This document shows, piece by piece, positions 1 through 10,927 of a stretch of 64,000 nt of DNA. Position 1 is the first letter of the stretch. Every line of letters starts with the position of its first letter. Under the pieces are notes generated by a model. That model saw only the letters and a list, made by a program, of their open reading frames with translations. It was not told the DNA's origin and searched no databases. Origin of the DNA: Pseudomonadota bacterium. GTDB taxonomy: Bacteria; Pseudomonadota; Gammaproteobacteria; Burkholderiales; REEB80. The stretch is taken from the NCBI GenBank assembly GCA_018971485.1, contig JAGXAQ010000003.1:62001-126000 (forward strand), in the 5' to 3' direction. Both the position numbers and the translations under genes were made by a program.

Positions 1-2
1 GG

Positions 3-863
3 ATGCCCTGGGTAGCGTTTCTTGCGCTTATTGGCACTCTGGCCATTGCCGGGCTTCCTCCTTTAAATGGATTTGTTTCTGAATGGCTGTTACTGCAGAC
101 ATTTCTGCTTACTACCGGTTTTCCCCAACCATATCTTAATATGCTGATACCAGTTGCCGCTGCAGGATTAGTACTCGTGGCGGCGGTTGCCGCTTATGTC
201 ATGGTCAAGTTCTATGCCCTAATTTTTCTTGGCCAGCCCCGTGAAGTAAGGCAACATGAGGCAAAGGATGCAAATTACTGGGAACGCCTGGGCTTGTCCT
301 GGCTGGCTAGTTGCTGTGTACTTCTAGGGCTGTTCCCGGTAGAAGTCATCAAGCTCCTAAATACAGTACCGGGCTTATTGCTAGGACAGGCAACTAAAAA
401 AGTAGCCAGCCAGGCAAACTGGCTTTTCCTTACACCCCTTTCTCCTGACAGGGCAAGTTACAGCCCCATGCTTTTCTTTGGCGCTGCAGCCATAATCATC
501 CTGATTACTTTCCTTGGAGTCAGGCTGGTCTATCACGGGCGAGTCCGGCGGAGTTCACCCTGGGACTGTGGTTATCCAATGCAAACCTCCAGAATGCAAG
601 AGACTGCGGAAAGTTTTGGTCAACCAATACGCACCATATTTTCACCCTTTTTCCGTATGCACAGTGAACTGCCTTCCCCATCAGATCTTGAACCACATTA
701 TCGCAACATCACTGAGGATCGGTTCTGGTATCTGCTTTATTTTCCGATTGGAAGATTTTTTCATTTCCTGTCCAATCTCTTCGGTCGCCTTCAGCAGGGA
801 CGTATTGCCATTTATTTACTTTACAGTTTTCTAACGCTGATTTTGTTACTGCTATTAATATGA
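3..863 (+). CDS. hyfB: Hyf/NuoL-like proton-translocating membrane subunit (HyfB-like), 5' end truncated by window edge
   Basis: C-terminal part of a complex-I antiporter-like protein (GLPPLNGFVSEWLLLQTF motif, multiple TM segments); first gene of a collinear hyf-like cluster. Confidence 0.8.
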   Translation: MPWVAFLALIGTLAIAGLPPLNGFVSEWLLLQTFLLTTGFPQPYLNMLIPVAAAGLVLVAAVAAYVMVKFYALIFLGQPREVRQHEAKDANYWERLGLSWLASCCVLLGLFPVEVIKLLNTVPGLLLGQATKKVASQANWLFLTPLSPDRASYSPMLFFGAAAIIILITFLGVRLVYHGRVRRSSPWDCGYPMQTSRMQETAESFGQPIRTIFSPFFRMHSELPSPSDLEPHYRNITEDRFWYLLYFPIGRFFHFLSNLFGRLQQGRIAIYLLYSFLTLILLLLLI

Positions 864-1810
864 CAATTCCATATGGCTTTATTTTTCAGTTTATCCAGCT
901 TATTATGGCGCTGGTTTTGAGCCCGATGTTTCTTGGTTGGATTAACCAGTGCCGCTGCTGGCTCCAGAACCGGAAGGGCCCGGGAGTTTTCCAGCCCTAT
1001 CGGCAACTTGTTAAGCTTTTTTACAAAGATGCGGTTCTCGCTGAGAATGCTTCGCCTTTGTTCCGAATGACACCCTATTTCCTGTTTGCATGCATGTGTC
1101 TTGCAGGAACAATTGTCCCGGTGCTCGCAACCAACCTTCCATTTGCTTCTGTAGCTGATGTAATCGTTTTGGTGGGGATTTTTGCTCTAGCGAGGGTATT
1201 TCTTGCATTGGCGGCCATGGATATTGGAACCGCTTTTGGTAATCTGGGTGCGCGACGTGAAATGATGATAGGGTTCCTTGCCGAACCTGCATTATTGATG
1301 GTGCTATTTACCCTTGCTTTTATAAGCCACTCAACAAATCTGACCACCATTGTGGACACCCTCTCCCATACCAGATTTATCATTTATCCCAGCATGGCAT
1401 TTGCCATGGCAGCCTATCTCATGGTCCTTCTAGCTGAAAATTCACGTATTCCCGTAGATAATCCTTCGACCCATTTAGAACTGACCATGATCCATGAAGC
1501 CATGATGCTCGAATACTCTGCAAGACATCTTGCGCTGCTTGAATGGGCTAGCAGTATCAAACTTTATGACTATTTCGTGATCGGTTTCGCTCTTTTTGTT
1601 CCATGGGGGATCGCCTCTGGAAGCCACTTAAGCAGCATGCTCCTCGCATTTCTTGCCCTTTTCATAAAACTTGCAGTTGCAGGATTCGGGCTGGCCTTAA
1701 TTGAAGCCCTTTCTGCGAAAATGCGAATATTCCGTGTTCCCGAATTTCTAGGTACTGCATTCATGCTGGCTGTACTGGGTACACTAACCCACTTTCTCCT
1801 AGAGGCATGA
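860..1810 (+). CDS. hyfC: Respiratory chain complex I / hydrogenase-4 subunit 1-like membrane protein (HyfC/NuoH-like)
   Basis: NuoH-like features (QNRKGPGVFQPYRQLVKLFYKD, ENSRIPVDNPSTHLELTMIHEAM); overlaps upstream gene by 4 bp. Confidence 0.85.
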   Translation: MTIPYGFIFQFIQLIMALVLSPMFLGWINQCRCWLQNRKGPGVFQPYRQLVKLFYKDAVLAENASPLFRMTPYFLFACMCLAGTIVPVLATNLPFASVADVIVLVGIFALARVFLALAAMDIGTAFGNLGARREMMIGFLAEPALLMVLFTLAFISHSTNLTTIVDTLSHTRFIIYPSMAFAMAAYLMVLLAENSRIPVDNPSTHLELTMIHEAMMLEYSARHLALLEWASSIKLYDYFVIGFALFVPWGIASGSHLSSMLLAFLALFIKLAVAGFGLALIEALSAKMRIFRVPEFLGTAFMLAVLGTLTHFLLEA

Positions 1811-2472
1811 CCATGATCCCTTTGTCAAGTCAACTGCTCAACCTTCTTGCAGCATTGTTTCTACTCATTTCCTTTGCAATGCTTGCTCAAAGGCGGATAC
1901 TAAGCCTGATACACTTATATGCCTGTCAGGGGCTGGTGCTCAGTTTAAGCGCACTTATTGTTGCCTATTCAACCTCTCAATCTCACCTGTACTACTCAAT
2001 GTTTCTAAATTTTGCATTAAAAGTCCTGATAGTCCCCTGGATTCTCCATCGGTTGATTCATCGGCTTAACGTGCAATGGGATGTTGAAACCCTGATCAAT
2101 ATTCCGACAATCATGCTTCTGGGTCTTGCACTCGTCATTTTTGCCTTCAATCTGTCATTACCAATCGTGCATCTGGCAGGGACAATCAATCGCAGCACTC
2201 TGGGAATTGCCCTAGCCAGTGTGCTGCTTTCCTTTCTCATGATGATTACCCGTAGCAAAGCAGTTTCTCAGGTCATCGGTTTTCTGGCCCTGGAAAACAG
2301 CCTTATTTTTGCAGCAACAAGCATTACCTATGGGATGCCTATGATGGTTGAGCTTGGGATTGCCCTGGATGTCCTTGTCGGGATATTTATTCTTGGTGTT
2401 TTTTTCTTTCACATACGCAACCAGTTTGACAGTCTCGAGCTCAAGCATATGGAAAAACTCAAGGATAACTAG
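1807..2472 (+). CDS. hyfE: HyfE-like membrane subunit (hydrogenase-4 component E)
   Basis: Multi-TM protein at the hyfE position between hyfC- and hyfF-like genes. Confidence 0.75.
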   Translation: MTMIPLSSQLLNLLAALFLLISFAMLAQRRILSLIHLYACQGLVLSLSALIVAYSTSQSHLYYSMFLNFALKVLIVPWILHRLIHRLNVQWDVETLINIPTIMLLGLALVIFAFNLSLPIVHLAGTINRSTLGIALASVLLSFLMMITRSKAVSQVIGFLALENSLIFAATSITYGMPMMVELGIALDVLVGIFILGVFFFHIRNQFDSLELKHMEKLKDN

Positions 2473-2474
2473 CC

Positions 2475-3923
2475 ATGGAAATCCTCCTATTGCTTTTTAT
2501 ACCTCTTTTAGGCGGATTTCTCCTGGCCTTTTTTGGAAATCACCGCCTGGCGGCAGAACTAAACTCGATCATCAGTTTCCTGACCTTGATTAACGCAGGT
2601 TTTTTGGCTGCAAGAATAATCTCATATGGCTCCATAGTTGTCTTTCATGAACAGTTTTTTGTTGATCCTTTCAATATCTTCCTGGTAGCCCTGACAGCTC
2701 TGGTTGCCTTTACTACTTCGCTTTTCAGTCGTCCTTATATGAGAATTGAACAACATCACGGAAAACTGACCGAAAATCGGCTCCGCCTATACCACTGCAT
2801 GTATCAGTTCTTTACCTTCACCATGCTTCTTGCATTGTTGACCAATAACATGGGTATTCTCTGGGTCGCCATGGAAGCAGCAACCTTAACTACCGTTCTG
2901 CTCGTCAGTCTTTATCGGACCCCTGCAAGCCTTGAAGCAGCCTGGAAATATTTTATTCTTTGCGGGGTAGGTATTGCCCAGGCGCTATTTGGAACCATCC
3001 TGTTCTATTTTGCAGCAGAAAAATTGCTAGGAATTCATTCAAGTCTGCTCTGGACCCATCTTGATGAAGTCAAAAACCGGCTTGATCCTACGGTCATGTC
3101 GGTAGCATTTGTATTCCTGCTTGTTGGCTATGGTACAAAAGTCGGCCTCGCGCCAATGCATAACTGGCTTCCTGATGCCCATGCTGAAGGCCCTACCCCC
3201 ATATCTGCAGTTCTTTCAGGATTATTGCTCAATGTTGCTCTGTACGCTGTAGTGCGCTGTAAGATATTGACCGATGGAGCCCTCCACAACCATTTTGCCG
3301 GAAATCTGATGATCGGGTTTGGTTTGCTCTCACTGATCGTGGCGGTATTTTCTCTGTCACGCCAAAAAGATATCAAGCGCCTATTTGGCTATTCTTCTAT
3401 TGAACATATGGGGCTGATAACCTTTGCATTTGGCATGGGAGGGCCAATTGCCAATTTTGCCGGCTTACTTCATATGACTGTTCATTCACTGACCAAATCA
3501 GCAATATTTTTTACTGTAGGCCATGCTGCTCAAAAAACACGCACACAGATCATGGAAAATATCCGGGGTCTGCTTGTCCAAAGTCCAACAGTAGGATGGG
3601 GTCTGATGCTTGGCAGTCTTGCTATTCTGGGAATGCCCCCTTTTGGAGTTTTTGCAAGTGAATTTCTCATCCTGACCACAGCCATGAAGCAGGAGCCCTG
3701 GGCAACCCCTTTATTACTTATAGCTCTGGCAGTTGCATTTGCTGCAATTTTTGGCAAGGTTCAACCTATGGTTTTTGGTGAGACTACCGCTCAAAGAACC
3801 CCACACCCCCCGGCATTACTGCCTGTATTTTTACATTTGTCCTTCGTATTGATGCTGGGTTTATTCATTCCCATGTATTTAGCCAACTGGTACCGGGAAG
3901 CAGCCGGTCTCATCGGTTATTGA
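2475..3923 (+). CDS. hyfF: HyfF-like proton-translocating subunit (NuoL/M/N family)
   Basis: Antiporter-like motifs: GYGTKVGLAPMHNWLPDAHAEGPTPISAVLSGLLLN, FGYSSIEHMGLITF. Confidence 0.85.
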   Translation: MEILLLLFIPLLGGFLLAFFGNHRLAAELNSIISFLTLINAGFLAARIISYGSIVVFHEQFFVDPFNIFLVALTALVAFTTSLFSRPYMRIEQHHGKLTENRLRLYHCMYQFFTFTMLLALLTNNMGILWVAMEAATLTTVLLVSLYRTPASLEAAWKYFILCGVGIAQALFGTILFYFAAEKLLGIHSSLLWTHLDEVKNRLDPTVMSVAFVFLLVGYGTKVGLAPMHNWLPDAHAEGPTPISAVLSGLLLNVALYAVVRCKILTDGALHNHFAGNLMIGFGLLSLIVAVFSLSRQKDIKRLFGYSSIEHMGLITFAFGMGGPIANFAGLLHMTVHSLTKSAIFFTVGHAAQKTRTQIMENIRGLLVQSPTVGWGLMLGSLAILGMPPFGVFASEFLILTTAMKQEPWATPLLLIALAVAFAAIFGKVQPMVFGETTAQRTPHPPALLPVFLHLSFVLMLGLFIPMYLANWYREAAGLIGY

Positions 3924-3971
3924 CCCGGATGCATAAATTTCACCGATTTTAAAGAGGGTGCATTTTCCTAA

Positions 3972-5525
3972 ATGACTGACCTTAAAGAACTGAACATTGA
4001 GCTTAATCCATTACCTGGAGCAATTCCTGCCACCTTTGCTTTGGTAAACGATGAAACACTCCTGACAACATGTCGGACCTGTCAGGAAAATGGTGGGCGT
4101 CTTGTAGCAATTTGGGCAACCGATGCATGTTATCAAACCTCCAAAGTCCGGTTTACCCTTCATGTTGCTCTGGCGTTTTCCCAAGGACTTGTGTGCCTTT
4201 TTCATCCTATTCTCAATAATCCACCATCCTGCCCTGATCTGGGTGATATTTTTTTACCGGCAAGGCGGATGCAACGAGCCCTGTTTGACATGATGGGTAT
4301 TCATTTCACGGCGCATGACAAGCGTCCCTGGCTACGCCATGGGGCCTGGCCTGAGACCCTGTTTCCACTCAGAAAGGATGCAGATCAAACCCTGTGTTAT
4401 CCAAATGAGCACGAACCGTATCCATTCATAGAGGTTACTGGTGAGGGGGTTCATGAAATAGCTGTTGGCCCGGTCCATGCCGGAATCATTGAACCGGGAC
4501 ATTTCCGATTCCAGGTCGTTGGCGAAAAAATCCTTCGTTTGGAAGAGCGGCTTGGATATACGCACAAAGGAATCGAAAAACGTTTCGAATCCATGAAATG
4601 GGCCGAAGGGGTTAAACTTGCCGGAAGAATCAGTGGGGATAGTGCAGCCGCCTATAGCTGGGCCTATGCCATGGCGGTAGAAAGTCTGTATGGGCACACC
4701 GCTCCCATACGTTCCCTATGGTTACGCGCTCTTGCTCTTGAACGAGAACGTATAGCCAATCATCTAGGTGATCTGGGGGCATTGGGGAATGATGGGGGTC
4801 TGGCTTTCGGGCTATCGCAGTTTTCAAGAATAAAGGAAGACTGGATCCGGACAAATGATCTGATTTTCGGCCACCGCTACCTGATGGATTTTATCATTCC
4901 AGGCGGTGTAACCCATGATGTGACTCATTTACAAACCATCCAGATCCAACATGAAGTTCAGGTAATTCGAAAAGAGGTCCGCAATCTTAAACGTATTTAT
5001 GATGAACATGCAGGCTTACAGGATCGATTCTTGATGACCGGCAGAATTCCACCAAAACTCGCTACTGAATTGGGGATGATTGGGCTTGCAGGCCGTTCTA
5101 GTGGAGTCGCTTTTGATTTAAGAACGCAATTTCCCTGCGCGCCATATGATACCTTAAACATCAACATGATAACCCATCATAATGGTGATGTGGCTGCTAG
5201 GGTTATTGTGAGGTTTGAAGAAATATTTGAATCATTACGTCTGATTGAATTAATTCTAGCGAAATTACCTTTGGGAGGCGTTCAATCTGATTTGCCCGAA
5301 ACCTCCTCAAACAGTATCGGATTAGGCTGGGTAGAAGGATGGCGCGGAGAAATTTTTTTTGCCATTCATACAGATAATTCAAAAAAACCCTTCCGGATTC
5401 ACGTGCATGATCCTTCCTGGCAGAACTGGCCAGCAATTGAATATGCTGCTATGGGTAATATGGTTGCTGATTTTCCGCTCATTAACAAATCTTTTAACCT
5501 AAGTTACAGTGGCCATGATTTATGA
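3972..5525 (+). CDS. Fused NuoC/NuoD-like (HyfG-type) large subunit lacking the NiFe cysteines; Ehr-type
   Basis: NuoC-like N-terminus plus NiFe large-subunit/NuoD-like C-terminus (LEERLGYTHKGIEKRFE...RISGDSAAAYSW). RxCGxC appears as RISGDS; C-terminus ends DFPLINKSFNLSYSGHDL with no DPCxxC. Confidence 0.85.
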   Translation: MTDLKELNIELNPLPGAIPATFALVNDETLLTTCRTCQENGGRLVAIWATDACYQTSKVRFTLHVALAFSQGLVCLFHPILNNPPSCPDLGDIFLPARRMQRALFDMMGIHFTAHDKRPWLRHGAWPETLFPLRKDADQTLCYPNEHEPYPFIEVTGEGVHEIAVGPVHAGIIEPGHFRFQVVGEKILRLEERLGYTHKGIEKRFESMKWAEGVKLAGRISGDSAAAYSWAYAMAVESLYGHTAPIRSLWLRALALERERIANHLGDLGALGNDGGLAFGLSQFSRIKEDWIRTNDLIFGHRYLMDFIIPGGVTHDVTHLQTIQIQHEVQVIRKEVRNLKRIYDEHAGLQDRFLMTGRIPPKLATELGMIGLAGRSSGVAFDLRTQFPCAPYDTLNINMITHHNGDVAARVIVRFEEIFESLRLIELILAKLPLGGVQSDLPETSSNSIGLGWVEGWRGEIFFAIHTDNSKKPFRIHVHDPSWQNWPAIEYAAMGNMVADFPLINKSFNLSYSGHDL

Positions 5526-5565
5526 CTTTTTTTGAATATGATCGGATCAAAAAGCAGGGGGTTCA

Positions 5566-6117
5566 ATGTACAAACTGCTGAAACAAATTGTCAAGAACGG
5601 TATCAGAAGCGAGCCGGTACTCGAGTCTGATACTGCTCTGAAAATAACCTGCCAAAAACTAGGCGAAAACATATTAAAGCAGTTCGGTCGCTCGCTGGCT
5701 ATTCGACATATTGATACTGGCTCATGCAATGCATGTGAACTAGAAATCCACGCTTTAAACAACCCCTACTACAATCTAGAAGGATTAGGCATCCATTTTG
5801 TAGCAAGCCCCCGTCATGCTGATATGCTTTTGGTTACAGGCCCTGTATCACGGCATATGGAAGTAGCATTACGTAGAACCTATGAGGCCATTCCTGATCC
5901 AAAACTGGTTGTTTCTATAGGAGATTGCAGTTTTTCTGAGGGATTGTTTAAAAAAAATTATGCAACTATTGGCAGTGTATCTGAAGTTATCCCAGTAGAT
6001 ATCTTTATTCCGGGTTGCCCCCCTGATCCCAGAAGGATCATGACAGCCATCTTTGCTGCAATTCAGATAAAAAAACCAGAGGGAAATCCAACTGATTCTA
6101 ATATTAACCCCTTATAA
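5566..6117 (+). CDS. hyfI: HyfI/NuoB-like small subunit with [4Fe-4S] ligands
   Basis: GSCNACELE, SIGDCSF and PGCPPDP motifs, typical of group 4 hydrogenase small subunits/NuoB. Confidence 0.85.
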   Translation: MYKLLKQIVKNGIRSEPVLESDTALKITCQKLGENILKQFGRSLAIRHIDTGSCNACELEIHALNNPYYNLEGLGIHFVASPRHADMLLVTGPVSRHMEVALRRTYEAIPDPKLVVSIGDCSFSEGLFKKNYATIGSVSEVIPVDIFIPGCPPDPRRIMTAIFAAIQIKKPEGNPTDSNINPL

Positions 6118-6288
6118 AAAAAGAAGAACTTGTATTGAAAGTAATCTTTCTTCAACACAGGTAGATTTTCCCTCATTTCCTAAATTAATCCCATTAAAAC
6201 CATATTAATGGTCGCATAGCTGTGGCTCATAGTAGTTTTCTGCTTTTTTGGGCATGGATATTTTATAAAATATTGCTTATTTATTTTA

Positions 6289-6362
6289 TGGAGGCGGGGG
6301 TCGGAATCGAACCGGCGTCCACGGCTTTGCAGGCCGCTGCATAACCACTCTGCCACCCCGCC
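6289..6362 (-). tRNA. tRNA-Cys (GCA)
   Basis: Reverse complement GGCGGGGTGGCAGAGTGGTTATGCAGCGGCCTGCAAAGCCGTGGACGCCGGTTCGAATCCGACCCCCGCCTCCA; cloverleaf, GCA anticodon, encoded CCA. Confidence 0.93.
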
Positions 6363-6415
6363 ATAAACTTATTATCATAAGAAAAAAGGAAAGCTTTTGG
6401 CTTCCCCGGGTAATT

Positions 6416-6490
6416 TGGAGCGGGAAACGAGGTTCGAACTCGCGACCCCAACCTTGGCAAGGTTGTGCTCTACCACTGAGCTATTCCCGC
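6416..6490 (-). tRNA. tRNA-Gly (GCC)
   Basis: Reverse complement GCGGGAATAGCTCAGTGGTAGAGCACAACCTTGCCAAGGTTGGGGTCGCGAGTTCGAACCTCGTTTCCCGCTCCA; GCC anticodon, encoded CCA. Confidence 0.95.
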
Positions 6491-6933
6491 GCTGTTAAGG
6501 CAGACATTATAGCCGACTTGCCTACCCTGTCAAGCCGCTACCCAGTTGTGTCAACACTAGATAAATGCCTAATTTTTCTTGTCCGCTGCGCTACAGTGGA
6601 ACGCACTGCACGTTGGGGGCGGATTTGCCGGCAGGTATTTTCCCCAAAGGGGATCAGCGCCGATTTTTATGTCCTTTATTGTACCGTACGATTGCTTTAT
6701 CAACCTGTAGTGTGTTAATGGACTTAGTGTTTGCCACTGCAGCTTGGCTTTGGACTTGCCCAATTACACTACTGCTTTTTCTAGAATAGTTTCTGGCATC
6801 TATTAAAGCACCTTTATTACGCCTTGCGACTCGCACAATCCCGTCTTGTTTTGGGTTGTGTTGACTTGCTGTAGTTGGTTTCTTGTGCTGGCAAGACAGA
6901 TTTTGGAGAATGATCTTTGTCGCGCTTGTAGGG

Positions 6934-6971
6934 GAGAGCATCTCAGAAAACGGGAAACACAGCGCGCTAAG
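6934..6971 (+). repeat. Left terminal inverted repeat of mer element (Tn21-like, diverged outer end)
   Basis: CTCAGAAAACGGGAAACACAGCGCGCTAAG matches the inner part of the Tn21/Tn501 38-bp IR; outermost ~8 bp diverged. Confidence 0.8.
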
Positions 6972-7240
6972 CCGGTGTAGTGGTTGTAACGGCCTGAACT
7001 TACCCGTGACGACTGGCGCTGCTGCAGCCACAGGTAATCACCGGCCAGATTGATGTACCCCACCAGCCCTACGGCGACAGGTATTGCAACAGCATGTCAT
7101 CGGTGGCATGGCCATTGCCACGCAGCGCATGTATTGTGTGCTCCAGATAGACCGTATTCCATAATACGACGGCCGCCGTCACCAGGTTGATGTCGCCGCC
7201 CGCCGCATCGAGGGCCCGACACAGCCACGCTAAAACATCC
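6960..7240 (-). pseudogene. tnpA: Tn3-family transposase (TnpA) C-terminal remnant, frameshifted
   Basis: Fragments in three minus frames: [40 protein letters not shown](stop), then GYINLAGDYLW, then GKFRPLQPL; collinear with a Tn3-family TnpA C-terminus. Confidence 0.82.
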
Positions 7241-7346
7241 AGGCCGATGCCCGTTTCAAAAGCCGTGCGCACAACATGCACGCTCACTCCATCGTCATAC
7301 GCCAGTTGCAATACCGTGTAGGTGCCCACCGCACACATCCTTGCCC

Positions 7347-9330
<1,984 letters not shown>

Positions 9331-9342
9331 GACAATTTCCTT

Positions 9343-9693
9343 TTAATAGAACAGCGGCAGGATGTACGGAAAAACGAGTGCAACCAGGATCAATGTGGCC
9401 ACGACCCAGAAAAGCAGCCTGTAGGCCATGCGTACCTGCGGGAGCGCGCAGACCTCGCCCGGACTGCAGGCACTGGTTGGCCGGAAAATGCGTCGCCAGG
9501 CAAAGTACAGCGCAACCAGCGCCACACCAATGAAGATCGGCCGGTAAGGTTCCAGTACCGTCAGGTTGCCAATCCAGGCACCGGAAAAATCCAGGGCAAC
9601 CAGAACCAGTGGCCCCAGACAACAGGTCGATGCAAGGATAGCTGCCAGCCCGCCAGCGAGGAGTGTACCACGTCCGTTTCGCAGTTTAGACAT
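9343..9693 (-). CDS. merT: Mercuric ion transporter MerT
   Basis: STCCLGPL vicinal Cys pair in TM1, SACSPGEVCALPQ cytoplasmic loop; start at MSKLRNGRG. Confidence 0.95.
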   Translation of the reverse strand: MSKLRNGRGTLLAGGLAAILASTCCLGPLVLVALDFSGAWIGNLTVLEPYRPIFIGVALVALYFAWRRIFRPTSACSPGEVCALPQVRMAYRLLFWVVATLILVALVFPYILPLFY

Positions 9694-9728
9694 GCGTTTT
9701 CCCTTTTGAATTTGGATCGGATAGCGTA

Positions 9729-9759
9729 AAATTACTTCCGTAGTCATGTACGGAGTCAA
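9729..9759 (-). promoter_or_regulatory. mer operator/promoter (merTPA promoter with MerR dyad)
   Basis: Minus strand TTGACT-CCGTACATGACTACGGAAG-TAATTT: -35 and -10 separated by 19 bp with a central dyad (CCGTAC...CTACGG), as in Tn21/Tn501 merOP. Confidence 0.92.
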
Positions 9760-9764
9760 GCGAT

Positions 9765-10199
9765 ATGGAAAATAATTCGGGGAACCTGACCATTGGCGTT
9801 TTTGCCAGGGCGGCCGGGGTCAACGTGGAGACCATCCGTTTTTATCAGCGCAAGGGCTTGCTGACGAAACCAAACAAGCCTTACGGCAGCATTCGACGCT
9901 ATGGTAAAACGGATGTAACGCGAGTGCGATTCGTGAAATCGGCCCAGCGGCTAGGTTTCAGCCTGGACGAGATTGCTGAACTGTTGCGGCTTGACGATGG
10001 CACCCACTGCGGGGAAGCCAGCGGCCTGGCTGCGCACAAACTCAAGGACGTACGCGAGAAGATGGCCGACTTGGCGCGCATGGAGGCCATGCTATCTGAA
10101 TTGGTGTGCGCCTGTCATGCACGAAAAGAGAATGTTCCGTGCCCACTGATCACGTCGCTACAGGGCGGAGCAAGCCTGGCAGGTTCGGTTGTGCCTTAG
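9765..10199 (+). CDS. merR: Hg(II)-responsive transcriptional regulator MerR
   Basis: MerR HTH ([26 protein letters not shown]) plus the three Hg-ligand cysteines ([20 protein letters not shown]). Confidence 0.95.
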   Translation: MENNSGNLTIGVFARAAGVNVETIRFYQRKGLLTKPNKPYGSIRRYGKTDVTRVRFVKSAQRLGFSLDEIAELLRLDDGTHCGEASGLAAHKLKDVREKMADLARMEAMLSELVCACHARKENVPCPLITSLQGGASLAGSVVP

Positions 10200-10232
10200 C
10201 GTGCTTTATTTTCCGTTTTTTGAGGTGGCCCC
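10195..10232 (-). repeat. Right terminal inverted repeat of mer element
   Basis: CTTAGCGTGCTTTATTTTCCGTTTTTTGAGGTGGCCCC, close to the Tn21-family 38-bp IR. Confidence 0.9.
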
Positions 10233-10343
10233 GATAAGGACGTGAAGCAGCTGTCCTGTTGCGCTGGCTGAGGAAAAGGAGGTGTTCGATAAATGTCTAT
10301 CAGTTTAAGAGACATGAGATATACTGCCTGAAGCTGGCAGCCA

Positions 10344-10922
10344 CTATCCGGTTGATTGGCGTCCGATTAACTCTGGTAGAGCAATACGCAAATAATAAAT
10401 CATTGACCATAATGTCAATAGCGCGGCAATATAAATTAATAACGTTCCAAACCATTGTGCATCAATACCAAAAATTCTATCGTGGTATAACAAAAGGGAG
10501 ATGGCTATCATTTGAGATGCTGTTTTTATTTTTCCGATATAGCTTACGGCTACGCTTTTTCTTTTCCCCAGTTGTGCCATCCATTCGCGTAATGCAGAGA
10601 TAGCAATTTCCCGCCCAATAATAATCAGAGCGATAAAAGCGCCTACTCGACTGATTGCAACTAAAATAATTAATGCGGCTGCAACCATCAATTTATCAGC
10701 AACAGGATCAAGAAAAGCACCAAATTGGGACATTTGATTAAGCTTGCGTGCCAGGTATCCATCAAGCCAGTCCGTGAGGGCCGCAAGAATAAATGCAATT
10801 GCGCCCAGAGTATTTACCCAGTGAGGTGCCAGCCAGGTATCTGGAAGATAAAATACTGCAGTAAAGACTGGAACCAGCAGGATGCGCAGGTAGGTCAGGA
10901 TATTAGGTATGTTTAAGGGCAT
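10344..10922 (-). CDS. pgsA: CDP-diacylglycerol--glycerol-3-phosphate 3-phosphatidyltransferase
   Basis: CDP-alcohol phosphatidyltransferase motif DWLDGYLARKLNQMSQFGAFLDPVADK; adjacent to uvrC. Confidence 0.95.
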   Translation of the reverse strand: MPLNIPNILTYLRILLVPVFTAVFYLPDTWLAPHWVNTLGAIAFILAALTDWLDGYLARKLNQMSQFGAFLDPVADKLMVAAALIILVAISRVGAFIALIIIGREIAISALREWMAQLGKRKSVAVSYIGKIKTASQMIAISLLLYHDRIFGIDAQWFGTLLIYIAALLTLWSMIYYLRIALPELIGRQSTG

Positions 10923-10927
10923 AAATG

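Noticed and set aside
3-6117. Annotation as a functional hydrogenase-4 / formate hydrogenlyase
   Set aside because: The large subunit lacks the Ni-coordinating cysteine motifs and no maturation or formate dehydrogenase genes are visible.
6518-6789. Short ORFs 6518-6718 and 6565-6789 as genes
   Set aside because: Low-complexity translations, no recognisable domain or convincing RBS.
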